Assembly (NCBI GenBank): GCA_032718475.1
Contig: JAUCBJ010003533.1
Coordinates: forward strand, 1 to 35,414
Source of the DNA: Nemertoderma westbladi
Lineage: Eukaryota; Xenacoelomorpha; Nemertodermatida; Nemertodermatidae
Reading direction: 5' to 3'
DNA length: 35,414 nucleotides
The position numbers and the translations under genes are program-made. Under the pieces are notes generated by a model. It was not told the origin of the DNA, did no database searches, and was given only the letters and a program-made list of their open reading frames with translations. Shown one piece after another: positions 14,515-29,500 of this stretch. How positions within the stretch are numbered: position 1 is the stretch's first letter; each line of letters starts with the position of its first letter.

Positions 14515-17500
14515 CTGTTATAACAACAATTAACGAGTTAATAACATTTCGTTACTTAATTGTTAATCAATCTGCTAATTAGTTGTAAATAATTAGGATA
14601 ATTTATTATGCTTCTATAAAACATTAATGCACCGAACGGAAGGCTCAGTTGGTTGAGCGCTGGGCCTGCAATCTATGGTTGTAGGTTCGATCCCTGCCAG
14701 GATCCACTCAACTCAGCGTTCACAATCATCAGAAACTAGGTACCCTCTTTCTTAAAAATGAATTTGTTTATAAAATAAGTTTAATTCTCAATCTGTTAGA
14801 CCGCAGAGCGAGATGAATAACTAACCGTTTGCCATTCTCTATGGCAATATCCAAACAGTTTCGATTGTTGTCATCAACTTGTGAGACTTTAGCATCCCAG
14901 CGGATAAGCAGTTTAACTACATCAACATGTCCATAGCGGGCTGCCAGATGCAGCGGTGTGGTCTAAAATGACAAGAGATAAAAAAAAACTTGTTCATCCT
15001 TGTACCGTTGTTAGTTCAACCTACATAATGACGTCAAGGGATTATTTGATTCCTACCTTGGATTTATCCATTGGGTCTACTGGAGAGTCGTTTTCCAGTA
15101 GAAGATCGCAGGTTTTCTCCCAACCAGCTGCAGCAGCGCAATCTAACGGTGTCCATAGCGACACGTTACGCGCGTTAATATCCGCCCCCGCATCTAATAA
15201 CTCGAGACAAACCTAAAAGTAACGGAATACACATTGAGTCAGGGTTGCGAATATAAAGGGAACAATGTTTTGGCTTTATTCGTTGAGATTTTGTTTTGTT
15301 TCCTAAGTAAGATTTTTTCAATATATCATTTTACTTGTTGTATATAATTAATTACCAATTTTTCCAATTGGTGCTTTACTGTTATTCTGTTACTGATTAT
15401 CGGTTATTGTTTTGGTTAGAATAACGTGCCTCTAACCAGGTCTTTTCCCTTAATCTTCCTATTCGGACCTTCTTCATGGAACAATTTTATCCACCTCTTA
15501 AATATACATTGGGGTGTTAAACTAGAGTTCCGTTTAGCTCCGTGTTTAAATACTTATTGAATGACGTTGCGGCGAGCAAGGTCAATAAGGAAGGACGAAG
15601 GAAGAGCGAGTTTTACAGATACAAACCTTTTTGTGACCGGCTATGGCCGCCACATGTAGCGAGTTTTACAGATACAAACCTTTTTGTGACCGGCTATGGC
15701 CGCCACATGTAGCGAGTTATACAGATACAAACCTTTTTGTGACCGGCTATGGCCGCCACATGTAGCGAGTTATACAGATACAAACCTTTTTGTGACCGGC
15801 TATGGCCGCCACATGTAGCGAGTTTTACAGATACAAACCTTTTTTACACCGGCTATGGCCGCCACATGTAGCGAGTTTTACAGATACAAACCTTTTTGTG
15901 ACCGGCTATGGCCGCCACATGTAGCGAGTTATACAGATACAAACCTTTTTGAGACCGGCTATGGCCGCCACATGTAGCGAGTTTTACAGATACAAACCTT
16001 TTTGTGACCGGCTATGGCCGCCACATGTAGCGAGTTATACAGATACAAACCTTTTTGTGACCGGCTATGGCCGCCAGATGTAGCGAGTTATACAGATACA
16101 AACCTTTTTGTGACCGGCTATGACCGCCAGATGTAGCGAGTTATACAGATACAAACCTTTTTGTGACCGGCTATGGCCGCCACATGTAGCGAGTTTTACA
16201 GATACAAACCTTTTTGTGACCGGCTATGGCCGCCACATGTAGCGAGTTATACAGATACAAACCTTTTTGTGACCGGCTATGGCCGCCACATGTAGCGAGT
16301 TATACAGATACAAACCTTTTTGTGACCGGGTATGACCGCCAGATGTAGCGAGTTATACAGATACAAACCTTTTTGAGACCGGCTATGGCCGCCACATGTA
16401 GCGAGTTTTACAGATACAAACCTTTTTGTGACCGGCTATGGCCGCCACATGTAGCGAGTTATACAGATACAAACCTTTTTGTGACCGGCTATGACCGCCA
16501 CATGTAGCGAGTTATACAGATACAAACCTTTTTGTGACCGGCTATGGCCGCCACATGTAGCGAGTTATACAGATACAAACCTTTTTGTGACCGGCTATGA
16601 CCGCCAGATGTAGCGAGTTATACAGATACAAACCTTTTTGAGACCGGCTATGGCCGCCACATGTAGCGAGTTATACAGATACAAACCTTTTTGAGACCGG
16701 CTATGGCCGCCACATGTAGCGAGTTTTACAGATACAAACCTTTTTGTGACCGGCTATGGCCGCCACATGTAGCGAGTTATACAGATACAAACCTTTTTGT
16801 GACCGGCTATGACCGCCACATGTAGCGAGTTTTACAGATACAAACCTTTTTGTGACCGGCTATGGCCGCCACATGTAGCGAGTTTTACAGATACAAACCT
16901 TTTTGTGACCGGCTATGGCCGCCACATGTAGCGAGTTATACAGATACAAACCTTTTTGTGACCGGCTATGGCCGCCACATGTAGCGAGTTATACAGATAC
17001 AAACCTTTTTGTGACCGGCTATGGCCGACCCATGTAGCGAGTTATACAGATACAAACCTTTTTGTGACCGGCTATGGCCGCCACATGTAGCGAGTTATAC
17101 AGATACAAACCTTTTTGTGACCGGCTATGGCCGCCCCATGTAGCGAGTTATACAGATACAAACCTTTTTGTGACCGGCTATTGCCGCCACATGTAGCGAG
17201 TTATACAGATACAAACCTTTTTGTGACCGGCTATGGCCGCCACATGTAGCGAGTTATACAGATACAAACCTTTTTGTGACCGGCTATGGCCGCCACATGT
17301 AGCGAGTTTTACAGATACAAACCTTTTTGTGACCGGCTATGGCCGCCACATGTAGCGAGTTATACAGATACAAACCTTTTTGTGACCGGCTATGGCCGCC
17401 CCATGTAGCGAGTTATACAGATACAAACCTTTTTGTGACCGGCTATGGCCGCCACATGTAGCGAGTTATACAGATACAAACCTTTTTGTGACCGGCTATG

Positions 17501-20500
17501 GCCGCCCCATGTAGCGAGTTATACAGATACAAACCTTTTTGTGACCGGCATGGCCGCCACATGTAGCGAGTTTTACAGATACAAACCTTTTTGTGACCGG
17601 CTATGGCCGCCACATGTAGCGAGTTATACAGATACAAACCTTTTTGTGACCGGCTATGGCCGCCACATGTATAGCGAGTTATACAGATACAAACCTTTTT
17701 GTGACCGGCTATGGCCGCCACATGTAGCGAGTTTTACAGATACAAACCTTTTTGTGACCGGCTATGGCCGCCACATGTAGCGAGTTATACAGATACAAAC
17801 CTTTTTGTGACCGGCTATGGCCGCCACATGTATAGCGAGTTATACAGATACAAACCTTTTTGTGACCGGCTATGGCCGCCCCATGTAGCGAGTTATACAG
17901 ATACAAACCTTTTTGTGACCGGCTATGGCCGCCACATGTAGCGAGTTTTACAGATACAAACCTTTTTGTGACCGGCTATGGCCGCCCCATGTAGCGAGTT
18001 ATACAGATACAAACCTTTTTGTGACCGGCTATGGCCGCCACATGTAGCGAGTTATACAGATACAAACCTTTTAGTGACCAGCTATGGCCGCCACATGTAG
18101 CGAGTATACAGATACAAACCTTTTTGTAACCGGCTATGGTCGCCACATGTAGCGAGTTATACAGATACAAACCTTTTTGTGACCGGCTATGGCCGCCACA
18201 TGTAGCGAGTTATACAGATACAAATCTTTTTGTGACCGGCTATGGCCGCCACATGTAGCGAGTTATACAGATACAAACCTTTTTGTGATCGGCTATGGCC
18301 GCCACATGTAGCGAGTTATACAGATACAAACCTTTTTGAGACCGGCTATGGCCGCCACATGTAGCGAGTTATAATACAAACCTTTTTGTGACCGGCTATG
18401 GCCGCCACATGTAGCGAGTTATACAGATACAAACCTTTTTGTGATCGGCTATGGCCGCCACATGTAGCGAGTTATAATACAAACCTTTTTGTGACCGGCT
18501 ATGGCCGCCACATGTAGCGAGTTATAATACAAACCTTTTTGTGACCGGCTATGGCCGCCACATGTAGCGAGTTATAATACAAACCTTTTTGTGACCGGCT
18601 ATGGCCGCCACATGTAGCGAGTTATATAGATACAAACCTTTTTGTGATCGGCTATGGCCGCCCCATGTAGCGAGTTATACAGATACAAACCTTTTTGTGA
18701 CCGGCTATGGCCGCCACATGTAGCGAGTTATAATACAAACCTTTTTGTGATCGGCTATGGCCGCCCCATGTAGCGAGTTATACAGATACAAACCTTTTTG
18801 TGACCGGCTATGGCCGCCACATGTAGCGAGTTATAATACAAACCTTTTTGTGACCGGCTATGGCCGCCACATGTAGCGAGTTATACAGATACAAACCTTT
18901 TTGTGATCGGCTATGGCCGCCACATGTAGCGAGTTATAATACAAACCTTTTTGTGACCGGCTATGGCCGCCACATGTAGCGAGTTATACAGATACAAATC
19001 TTTTTGTGACCGGCTATGGCCGCCACATGTAGCGAGTTATACAGATACAAACCTTTTTGTGACCGGCTATGGCCGCCACATGTAGCGAGTTATAATACAA
19101 ACCTTTTTGTGATCGGCTATGGCCGCCACATGTAGCGAGTTAAACAGATACAAACCTTTTTGTGATCGGCTATGGCCGCCACATGTAGCGAGTTATACAG
19201 ATACAAACTTTTTTGTGACCGGCTATGGCCGCCACATGTAGCGAGTTATACAGATACAAACCTTTTTGTGACCGGCTATGGCCGCCACATGTAGCGAGTT
19301 ATACAGATACAAATCTTTTTGTGACCGGCTATGGCCGCCACATGTAGCGAGTTATAATACAAACCTTTTTGTGATCGGCTATGGCCGCCACATGTAGCGA
19401 GTTATACAGATACAAATCTTTTTGTGACCGGCTATGGCCGCCACATGTAGCGAGTTATACAGATACAAACCTTTTTGTGACCGGCTATGGCCGCCCCATG
19501 TAGCGAGTTATACAGATACAAACCTTTTTGTGACCGGCTATGGCCGCCACATGTAGCGAGTTATAATACAAACCTTTTTGTGATCGGCTATGGCCGCCAC
19601 ATGTAGCGAGTTATACAGATACAAACCTTTTTGTGACCGGCTATGGCCGCCACATGTAGCGAGTTATACAGATACAAATCTTTTTGTGACCGGCTATGGC
19701 CGCCACATGTAGCGAGTTATAATACAAACCTTTTTGTGATCGGCTATGGCCGCCACATGTAGCGAGTTATATAGATACAAACCTTTTTGTGACCGGCTAT
19801 GGCCGCCACATGTAGCGAGTTTTACAGATACAAACCTTTTTGTGACCGGCTATGGCCGCCACTTGTAGCGAGTTATACAGATACAAACCTTTTTGTGACC
19901 GGCTATGGCCGCCACATGTAGCGAGTTATACAGATACAAACCTTTTTGTGACCGGCTATGGCCGCCACATGTAGCGAGTTATAATACAAACCTTTTTGTG
20001 ATCGGCTATGGCCGCCACATGTAGCGAGTTATACAGATACAAATCTTTTTGTGACCGGCTATGGCCGCCACATGTAGCGAGTTATACAGATACAAACCTT
20101 TTTGTGACCGGCTATGGCCGCCCCATGTAGCGAGTTATACAGATACAAACCTTTTTGTGACCGGCTATGGCCGCCACATGTAGCGAGTTATAATACAAAC
20201 CTTTTTGTGATCGGCTATGGCCGCCACATGTAGCGAGTTATACAGATACAAACCTTTTTGTGACCGGCTATGGCCGCCACATGTAGCGAGTTATAATACA
20301 AACCTTTTTGTGATCGGCTATGGCCGCCACATGTAGCGAGTTATACAGATACAAATCTTTTTGTGACCGGCTATGGCCGCCACATGTAGCGAGTTATACA
20401 GATACAAACCTTTTTGTGACCGGCTATGGCCGCCCCATGTAGCGAGTTATACAGATACAAACCTTTTTGTGACCGGCTATGGCCGCCACATGTAGCGAGT

Positions 20501-23500
20501 TATAATACAAACCTTTTTGTGATCGGCTATGGCCGCCACATGTAGCGAGTTATACAGATACAAACCTTTTTGTGACCGGCTATGGCCGCCACATGTAGCG
20601 AGTTATACAGATACAAATCTTTTTGTGACCGGCTATGGCCGCCACATGTAGCGAGTTATAATACAAACCTTTTTGTGATCGGCTATGGCCGCCACATGTA
20701 GCGAGTTATATAGATACAAACCTTTTTGTGACCGGCTATGGCCGCCACATGTAGCGAGTTTTACAGATACAAACCTTTTTGTGACCGGCTATGGCCGCCA
20801 CTTGTAGCGAGTTATACAGATACAAACCTTTTTGTGACCGGCTATGGCCGCCACATGTAGAGAGTTATACAGATACAAACCTTTTTGTGATCGGCTATGG
20901 TCGCCACATGTAGCGAGTTATACAGATACAAACCTTTTTGTGACCGGCTATGGCCGCCACATGTAGCGAGTTATACAGATACAAACCTTTTTGTGACCGG
21001 CTATGGCCGCCACTTGTAGCGAGTTATACAGATACAAACCTTTTTGTGACCGGCTATGGCCGCCACATGTAGCGAGTTATACAGATACAAACCTTTTTGT
21101 GACCGGCTATGGCCGCCACATGTAGCGAGTTATACAGATACAAACCTTTTTGTGACCGGCTATGGCCGCCACATGTAGCGAGTTATAATACAAACCTTTT
21201 TGTGATCGGCTATGGCCGCCACATGTAGCGAGTTATACAGATACAAACCTTTTTGTGACCGGCTATGGCCGCCACATGTAGCGAGTTATACAGATACAAA
21301 CCTTTTTGTGACCGGCTGTGGCCGCCACATGTAGCGAGTTATAATACAAACCTTTTTGTAACCGGCTATGGCCGCCACATGTAGCGAGTTATACAGATAC
21401 AAACCTTTTTGTGACCAGCTATGGCCGCCACATGTAGCGAGTTTTACAGATACAAACCTTTTTGTGACCGGCTATGGCCGCCACATGTAGCGAGTTATAC
21501 AGATACAAACCTTTTTGTGATCGGCTATGGCCGCCACATGTAGCGAGTTATACAGATACAAACCTTTTTGTGACCGGCTATGGCCGCCACATGTAGCGAG
21601 TTATACAGATACAAACCTTTTTGTGACCGGCTATGGCCGCCACATGTAGCGAGTTATACAGATACAAACCTTTTTGTGATCGGCTATGGCCGCCACATGT
21701 AGCGAGTTATACAGATACAAACCTTTTTGTGACCGGCTATGGCCGCCACATGTAGCGAGTTATACAGATACAAACCTTTTTGTGACCGGCTATGGTCGCC
21801 ACATGTAGCGAGTTATACAGATACAAACCTTTTTGTGACCGGCTATGGCCGCCACTTGTAGCGAGTTATACAGATACAAACCTTTTTGTGACCGGCTATG
21901 GCCGCCACATGTAGCGAGTTATACAGATACAAACCTTTTTGTGACCGGCTATGGCCGCCACATGTAGCGAGTTTTACAGATACAAACCTTTTTGTGACCG
22001 GCTATGGCCGCCACATGTAGCGAGTTATACAGATACAAACCTTTTTGTGACCGGCTATGGCCGCCACTTGTAGCGAGTTATACAGATACAAACCTTTTTG
22101 TGACCGGCTATGGCCGCCCCATGTAGCGAGTTATACAGATACAAACCTTTTTGTGACCGGCTATGGCCGCCCCATGTAGCGAGTTATACAGATACAAACC
22201 TTTTTGTGACCGGCTATGGCCGCCACATGTAGCGAGTTATACAGATACAAACCTTTTTGTGACCGGCTATGGCCGCCACATGTAGCGAGTTTTACAGATA
22301 CAAACCTTTTTGTGACCGGCTATGGCCGCCACATGTAGCGAGTTATACAGATACAAACCTTTTTGTGACCGGCTATGGCCGCCCCATGTAGCGAGTTATA
22401 CAGATACAAACCTTTTTGTGACCGGCTATGGCCGCCACATGTAGCGAGTTATACAGATACAAACCTTTTTGTGACCGGCTATGGCCGCCCCATGTAGCGA
22501 GTTATACAGATACAAACCTTTTTGTGACCGGCATGGCCGCCACATGTAGCGAGTTTTACAGATACAAACCTTTTTGTGACCGGCTATGGCCGCCACATGT
22601 AGCGAGTTATACAGATACAAACCTTTTTGTGACCGGCATGGCCGCCACATGTAGCGAGTTTTACAGATACAAACCTTTTTGTGACCGGCTATGGCCGCCA
22701 CATGTAGCGAGTTATACAGATACAAACCTTTTTGTGACCGGCTATGGCCGCCACATGTATAGCGAGTTATACAGATACAAACCTTTTTGTGACCGGCTAT
22801 GGCCGCCACATGTAGCGAGTTTTACAGATACAAACCTTTTTGTGACCGGCTATGGCCGCCACATGTAGAGCCGTATTGGAATTCTCATCTTCGTCAGTAA
22901 TTATAGTTTTATCGTGTTTTATGAGTTCTTTAACAGCTCTAAAAATAAATACAATTAGAGATTGGGTGTCCTCAGCAGTTAGAGTGCAGTCTGTGCCACC
23001 CTGGAGGACTCCCATATTACTAAGAATGGATCTGTGCCACCCTGGAGGACTCCCATATTACTAAGAATGGATCTGTGCCACCCTGGACGACTCCCATATT
23101 ACTAAGAATGGATCTGTGCCACCCTGGAGGACTCCCATATTACTAAGAATGGATCTGTGCCACCCTGGAGGACTCCCATATTACCAAGAATGGATCTGTG
23201 CCACCCTGGAGGACTCCCATATTACTAAGAATGGATCTGTGCCACCCTGGAGGACTCCCATATTACTAAGAATGGATCTGTGCCACCCTGGACGACTCCC
23301 ATATTACTAAGAATGGATCTGTGCCACCCTGGAGGACTCCCATATTACTAAGAATGGATCTGTGCCACCCTGGAGGACTCCCATATTACTAAGAATGGAT
23401 CTGTGCCACCCTAGAGGACTCCCATATTACTAAGAATGGATCTGTGCCACCCTAGAGGACTCACATATTACTAAGAATGGATCTGTGCCACCCTGGAGGA

Positions 23501-26500
23501 CTCCCATATTATTAAGAATGGATCTGTGCCACCCTAGAGGACTCCCATATTACTAAGAATGGATCTGCGCCACCCTGGAGGACTCCCATTACTAAGAATG
23601 GATCTGTGCCACCCTAGAGGACTCACATATTACTAAGAATGGATCTGTGCCACCCTGGAGGACTCCCATATTATTAAGAATGGATCTGCGCCACCCTAGA
23701 GGACTCACATATTACTAAGAATGGATCTGTGCCACCCTGGAGGACTCCCATATTACTAAGAATGGATCTGTGCCACCCTGGAGGACTCCCATTACTAAGA
23801 ATGGATCTGCGCCACCCTAGAGGACTCACATATTACTAAGAATGGATCTGTGCCACCCTGGAGGACTCCCATATTATTAAGAATGGATCTGTGCCACCCT
23901 AGAGGACTCACATATTATTAAGAATGGATCTGTGCCACCCTGGAGGACTCCCATATTATTAAGAATGGATCTGCGCCACCCTAGAGGACTCACATATTAC
24001 TAAGAATGGATCTGTGCCACCCTGGAGGACTCCCATATTATTAAGAATGGATCTGTGCCACCCTGGAGGACTCCCATTACTAAGAATGGATCTGTGCCAC
24101 CCTAGAGGACTCACATATTACTAAGAATGGATCTGTGCCACCCTGGAGGACTCCCATATTATTAAGAATGGATCTGTGCCACCCTAGAGGACTCCCATAT
24201 TACTAAGAATGGATCTGCGCCACCCTGGAGGACTCACATATTACTAAGAATGGATCTGTGCCACCCTGGAGGACTCCCATATTACTAAGAATGGATCTGT
24301 GCCACCCTAGAGGACTCCCATATTACTAAGAATGGATCTGCGCCACCCTGGAGGACTCCCATTACTAAGAATGGATCTGTGCCACCCTAGAGGACTCACA
24401 TATTACTAAGAATGGATCTGTGCCACCCTGGAGGACTCCCATATTACTAAGAATGGATCTGTGCCACCCTAGAGGACTCCCATATTACTAAGAATGGATC
24501 TGCGCCACCCTGGAGGACTCCCATTACTAAGAATGGATCTGTGCCACCCTAGAGGACTCACATATTACTAAGAATGGATCTGTGCCACCCTGGAGGACTC
24601 CCATATTATTAAGAATGGATCTGTGCCACCCTGGAGGACTCCCATATTATTAAGAATGGATCTGTGCCACCCTAGAGGACTCACATATTACTAAGAATGG
24701 ATCTGTGCCACCCTGGAGGACTCCCATATTATTAAGAATGGATCTGTGCCACCCTGGAGGACTCCCATATTATTAAGAATGGATCTGCGCCACCCTAGAG
24801 GACTCACATATTACTAAGAATGGATCTGTGCCACCCTGGAGGACTCCCATATTATTAAGAATGGATCTGTGCCACCCTAGAGGACTCACATATTACTAAG
24901 AATGGATCTGTGCCACCCTAGAGGACTCACATATTACTAAGAATGGATCTGTGCCACCCTGGAGGACTCCCATATTATTAAGAATGGATCTGCGCCACCC
25001 TAGAGGACTCACATATTACTAAGAATGGATCTGTGCCACCCTGGAGAACTCCCATATTATTAAGAATGGATCTGTGCCACCCTAGAGGACTCACATATTA
25101 CTAAGAATGGATCTGTGCCACCCTGGAGGACTCCCATATTATTAAGAATGGATCTGCGCCACCCTGGAGGACTCCCATTACTAAGAATGGATCTGTGCCA
25201 CCCTAGAGGACTCACATATTACTAAGAATGGATCTGTGCCACCCTGGAGGACTCCCATATTATTAAGAATGGATCTGTGCCACCCTGGAGGACTCCCATA
25301 TTACTAAGAATGGATCTGTGCCACCCTAGAGGACTCCCATATTACTAAGAATGGATCTGTGCCACCCTGGAGGGCTCACATATTAATAAGAATGGATCTG
25401 TGCCACCCTGGAGGACTCCCATATTACTAAGAATGGATCTGTGCCACCCTGGAGGACTCCCATATTATTAAGAATGGATCTGTGCCACCCTGGAGGACTC
25501 CCATATTACTAAGAATGGATCTGCGCCACCCTGGAGGACTCCCATTACTAAGAATGGATCTGTGCCACCCTAGAGGACTCCCATATTACTAAGAATGGAT
25601 CTGTGCCACCCTGGAGGACTCCCATATTATTAAGAATGGATCTGCGCCACCCTGGAGGACTCCCATATTACTAAGAATGGATCTGTGCCACCCTAGAGGA
25701 CTCCCATATTACTAAGAATGGATCTGTGCCACCCTAGAGGACTCACATATTACTAAGAATGGATCTGTGCCACCCTAGAGGACTCCCATATTACTAAGAA
25801 TGGATCTGTGCCACCCTAGAGGACTCCCATATTACTAAGAATGGATCTGTGCCACCCTAGAGGACTCACATATTACTAAGAATGGATCTGTGCCATCCTG
25901 GAGGACTCCCATATTATTAAGAATGGATCTGTGCCACCCTAGAGGACTCCCATATTACTAAGAATGGATCTGTGCCACCCTAGAGGACTCCCATATTACT
26001 AAGAATGGATCTGTGCCACCCTAGAGGACTCCCATATTACTAAGAATGGATCTGTGCCACCCTAGAGGACTCACATATTACTAAGAATGGATCTGTGCCA
26101 CCCTGGAGGACTCCCATATTATTAAGAATGGATCTGTGCCACCCTGGAGGACTCCCATATTACTAAGAATGGATCTGCGCCACCCTGGAGGACTCCCATT
26201 ACTAAGAATGGATCTGCGCCACCCTGGAGGACTCCCATTACTAAGAATGGATCTGCGCCAGCCTGGAGGACTCCCATTACTAAGAATGGATCTGTGCCAC
26301 CCTAGAGGACTCCCATATTACTAAGAATGGATCTGTGCCACCCTAGAGGACTCCCATATTACCAAGAATGGATCTGTGCCACCCTAGAGGACTCACATAT
26401 TACTAAGAATGGATCTGTGCCACCCTGGAGGACTCCCATATTATTAAGAATGGATCTGTGCCACCCTGGAGGACTCCCATATTACTAAGAATGGAACTGT

Positions 26501-29500
26501 GCCACCCTGGAGGACTCCCATTACTAAGAATGGATCTGTGCCACCCTGAAGGACTCCCATATTACTAAGAATGGATCTATGCCACCCTGGAGGACTCCCA
26601 TATTACTAAGAATGGATCTGCGCCACCCTGGAGGACTCCCATTACTAAGAATGGATCTGTGCCACCCTAGAGGACTCACATATTACTAAGAATGGATCTG
26701 TGCCACCCTAGAGGACTCCCATATTACTAAGAATGGATCTGTGCCACCCTGGAGGACTCCCATATTATTAAGAATGGATCTGCGCCACCCTGGAGGACTC
26801 CCATTACTAAGAATGGATCTGTGCCACCCTAGAGGACTCACATATTACTAAGAATGGATCTGTGCCACCCTGGAGGATTCCCATATTACTAAGAATGGAT
26901 CTGTGCCACCCTAGAGGACTCCCATATTACTAAGAATGGATCTGTGCCACCCTAGAGGACTCCCATATTACTAAGAATGGATATGTGCAGCCACCAACAG
27001 TAAATTACCTATACTTTCCCGACGAAGCCGCCATATGTAACGGAGTTTTCTCTTCCTCATTCTTCTCATCGAGGTCGCCACCGAAGGATAGCAACGTCTT
27101 TATACAGTCGAGGTAACCCTTTTGAGCCGCTTTGTGCAAAGGCGTGTCCCCGTACTTATCTGGTTCATTAACCAGAGTAGAGTCGAATTGGAGGAGAAGC
27201 TACAGATAATAATAAATATATATAACGGGGGGTGGGGTGGGGATTAAGACATGTCAGGCACATTGATAACGTTCATGGGTGACAGATGTGGCCAATGAGT
27301 GTAATTAATTCATACTATAAATCAATTTAAACTATTCATTGCCATCGTCCTAATATTATCATCATAATTGTTATAAATTATTTAATAATTGATTACACCA
27401 CTTTGCAACTGACTGATTAATAAAGTTAATAATGCCGATTAGGTTTGAGACACTGCATTCCGGGAGTAAGATACCGATGGTGGGTCTGGGGACGTGGAAG
27501 AGCGAACCAGACGCCGTGGGGGAGGCCGTGACCGCAGCTATAGACGCAGGATACAGACTCATTGATTGCGCTTACTGTTACCGAAACGAGAAAGAGGTTG
27601 GCGAAGCCCTGAAAAGGGTCTTTAATGATCCGACAAAAGGGGTTTCTAGAAGCGATATATTCTTAACTTCTAAACTTTGGCGAACTCATCACCACCCAGA
27701 AGACGTGAGCACTTACTGCAGAGAAAGCGTCAGTAACCTCCAATGCGATTACTTGGATCTGTACCTCATGCACTGGCCGCTGGCGTTTAAACGTGGATCT
27801 TCTCTGCTACCGAAGGATCCAGAAGGATTTGTGGAAGTCGATGACACCGATTACATCACCACTTACAGGGCGATGGAAACATTAGTGGACGATGGTTTGT
27901 GTTTAAACATAGGAGTATCTAACTTCGGTTTGGAACAAATGGAACGGTTGGTAGAACATTCTAGAATTAAACCCAGCGTACTGCAGGTTGAATGCCATCC
28001 ATATCTCAACCAATCGAAGCTGCTATCTTACTGCCAATCACAGGGGATTGTGCTGGAGGCCTACTCCCCATTGGGCAGTCCAGCTAGGTCCTGGATGGCT
28101 TTATGCAAGGACCAACCAACACCACTACTTAGTCACCCAACGATACTGGAGATGTCCCATCGACTCCAACGCACCGTCGCACAGTTACTCATAAGATTCC
28201 AGATTCAACGAGGAGTGATTGTTATACCGAAGTCTGTCAACCCACAACGAATCTCCGAGAACTTTAACGTCTGGGATTTTCATTTAATTGACTCCGACAT
28301 GGAAACACTTACCAGACTGAACTGCAACCGTCGATTTATATTCCCCTTTGCCAAAGATGACGAGGGAAATCTGATGACCTGTCCGTCACAAGTTGGACAC
28401 AAATACTATCCATTCACGGACGACGGAACAGTTAACGTAACCTAATAAAATAGGCCTACTGTATCAGTACAAGGGAATGGAATATTCACGTATTATCGTT
28501 CAAAGTATAACATACACCTCCACTACCCAGTATAACACCCACATCCAGTACCCAGTATAACACCCGCTTCCAGCACCCAGTATAACACCCACGTCCAGTA
28601 CCCAGTATAACACCCACCTCCATCACCCAGTATAACACCCACCACTAGCACCCAGTATAACCTCCAGCACCCAGTATAACACCCACCTCCAGCACCCAGT
28701 ATAACACCCACCTCCAGCACCCAGTATAACACCCACTTCCAGCACCCAGTATAACACCCACCTCCAGCACCCAGTATAACACCCACCTCCAGCACAGCAC
28801 CCAGTGTAACACCCACCTCCAGCACCCAGTATAACACCCACCTATAGCACCCAGTATAACACGCACCTCCAGCACATAGTATAACACCCAATTCCAGCAC
28901 CCAGTATCACACCCACCTCCAGCACCCAGTATAACACCCACCTCCAGCACCCAGTATAACACCCACCTCCAACACCCAGTATAACACCCACCTCCAGCAC
29001 CCAGTATAACACCCACCTCCAGCACCCAGTATAACACCTACCTCCAGCACCCAGTATAACACCTACCTCCAGCACCCAGTATAACACCCACCTCCATCAC
29101 CCAGTATAACACCCACCTCCAGCACCCAGTATAACACCCACCTCCAGCACCCAGTATAACACCCACTTCCATCACCCAGTATAACACCCACCTCCAGCAC
29201 CCAGTATAACACCCACCCCCAGAACCCAGTATAACACCCACCTCCAGCACCCAGTATAACACCCACTTCCAGCACCCAGTATAACACCCACCTCTACCTC
29301 CAGCACCCAGTAAAACAGCCACCTCCAGTAACCAGTATAACACCCACCTCCAGCACCCAGTATAACACCCACTTCCAGCACCAAGTATAACACCTACCTC
29401 CAGCACCCAGTATAATACCCACCTCCAGCACACAGTATAACACCCACTTCCGGCACCCAGTATAACACCCAACTCCAGCACAGCACCCAGTGTAACACCC

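Noticed and set aside
14632-14705. Functional tRNA gene (anticodon TGC-like)
   Set aside because: D and T arms are good, but the acceptor and anticodon stems do not pair; a SINE head fits better.
14956-15216. Plus-strand 86-codon frame
   Set aside because: It lies antisense over two TRPA exons and the intron between them, and its sequence has no recognisable family.
22797-23015. Minus-strand 72-codon frame starting upstream of the exon
   Set aside because: Its N-terminal part is intron and 41-bp repeat sequence. The exon starts after the acceptor TTTTTAG at 22938 and joins in phase with the previous exon.
1-26982. CRISPR arrays
   Set aside because: The repeats are directly abutting with no unique spacers, and the surrounding genes are spliced animal genes.
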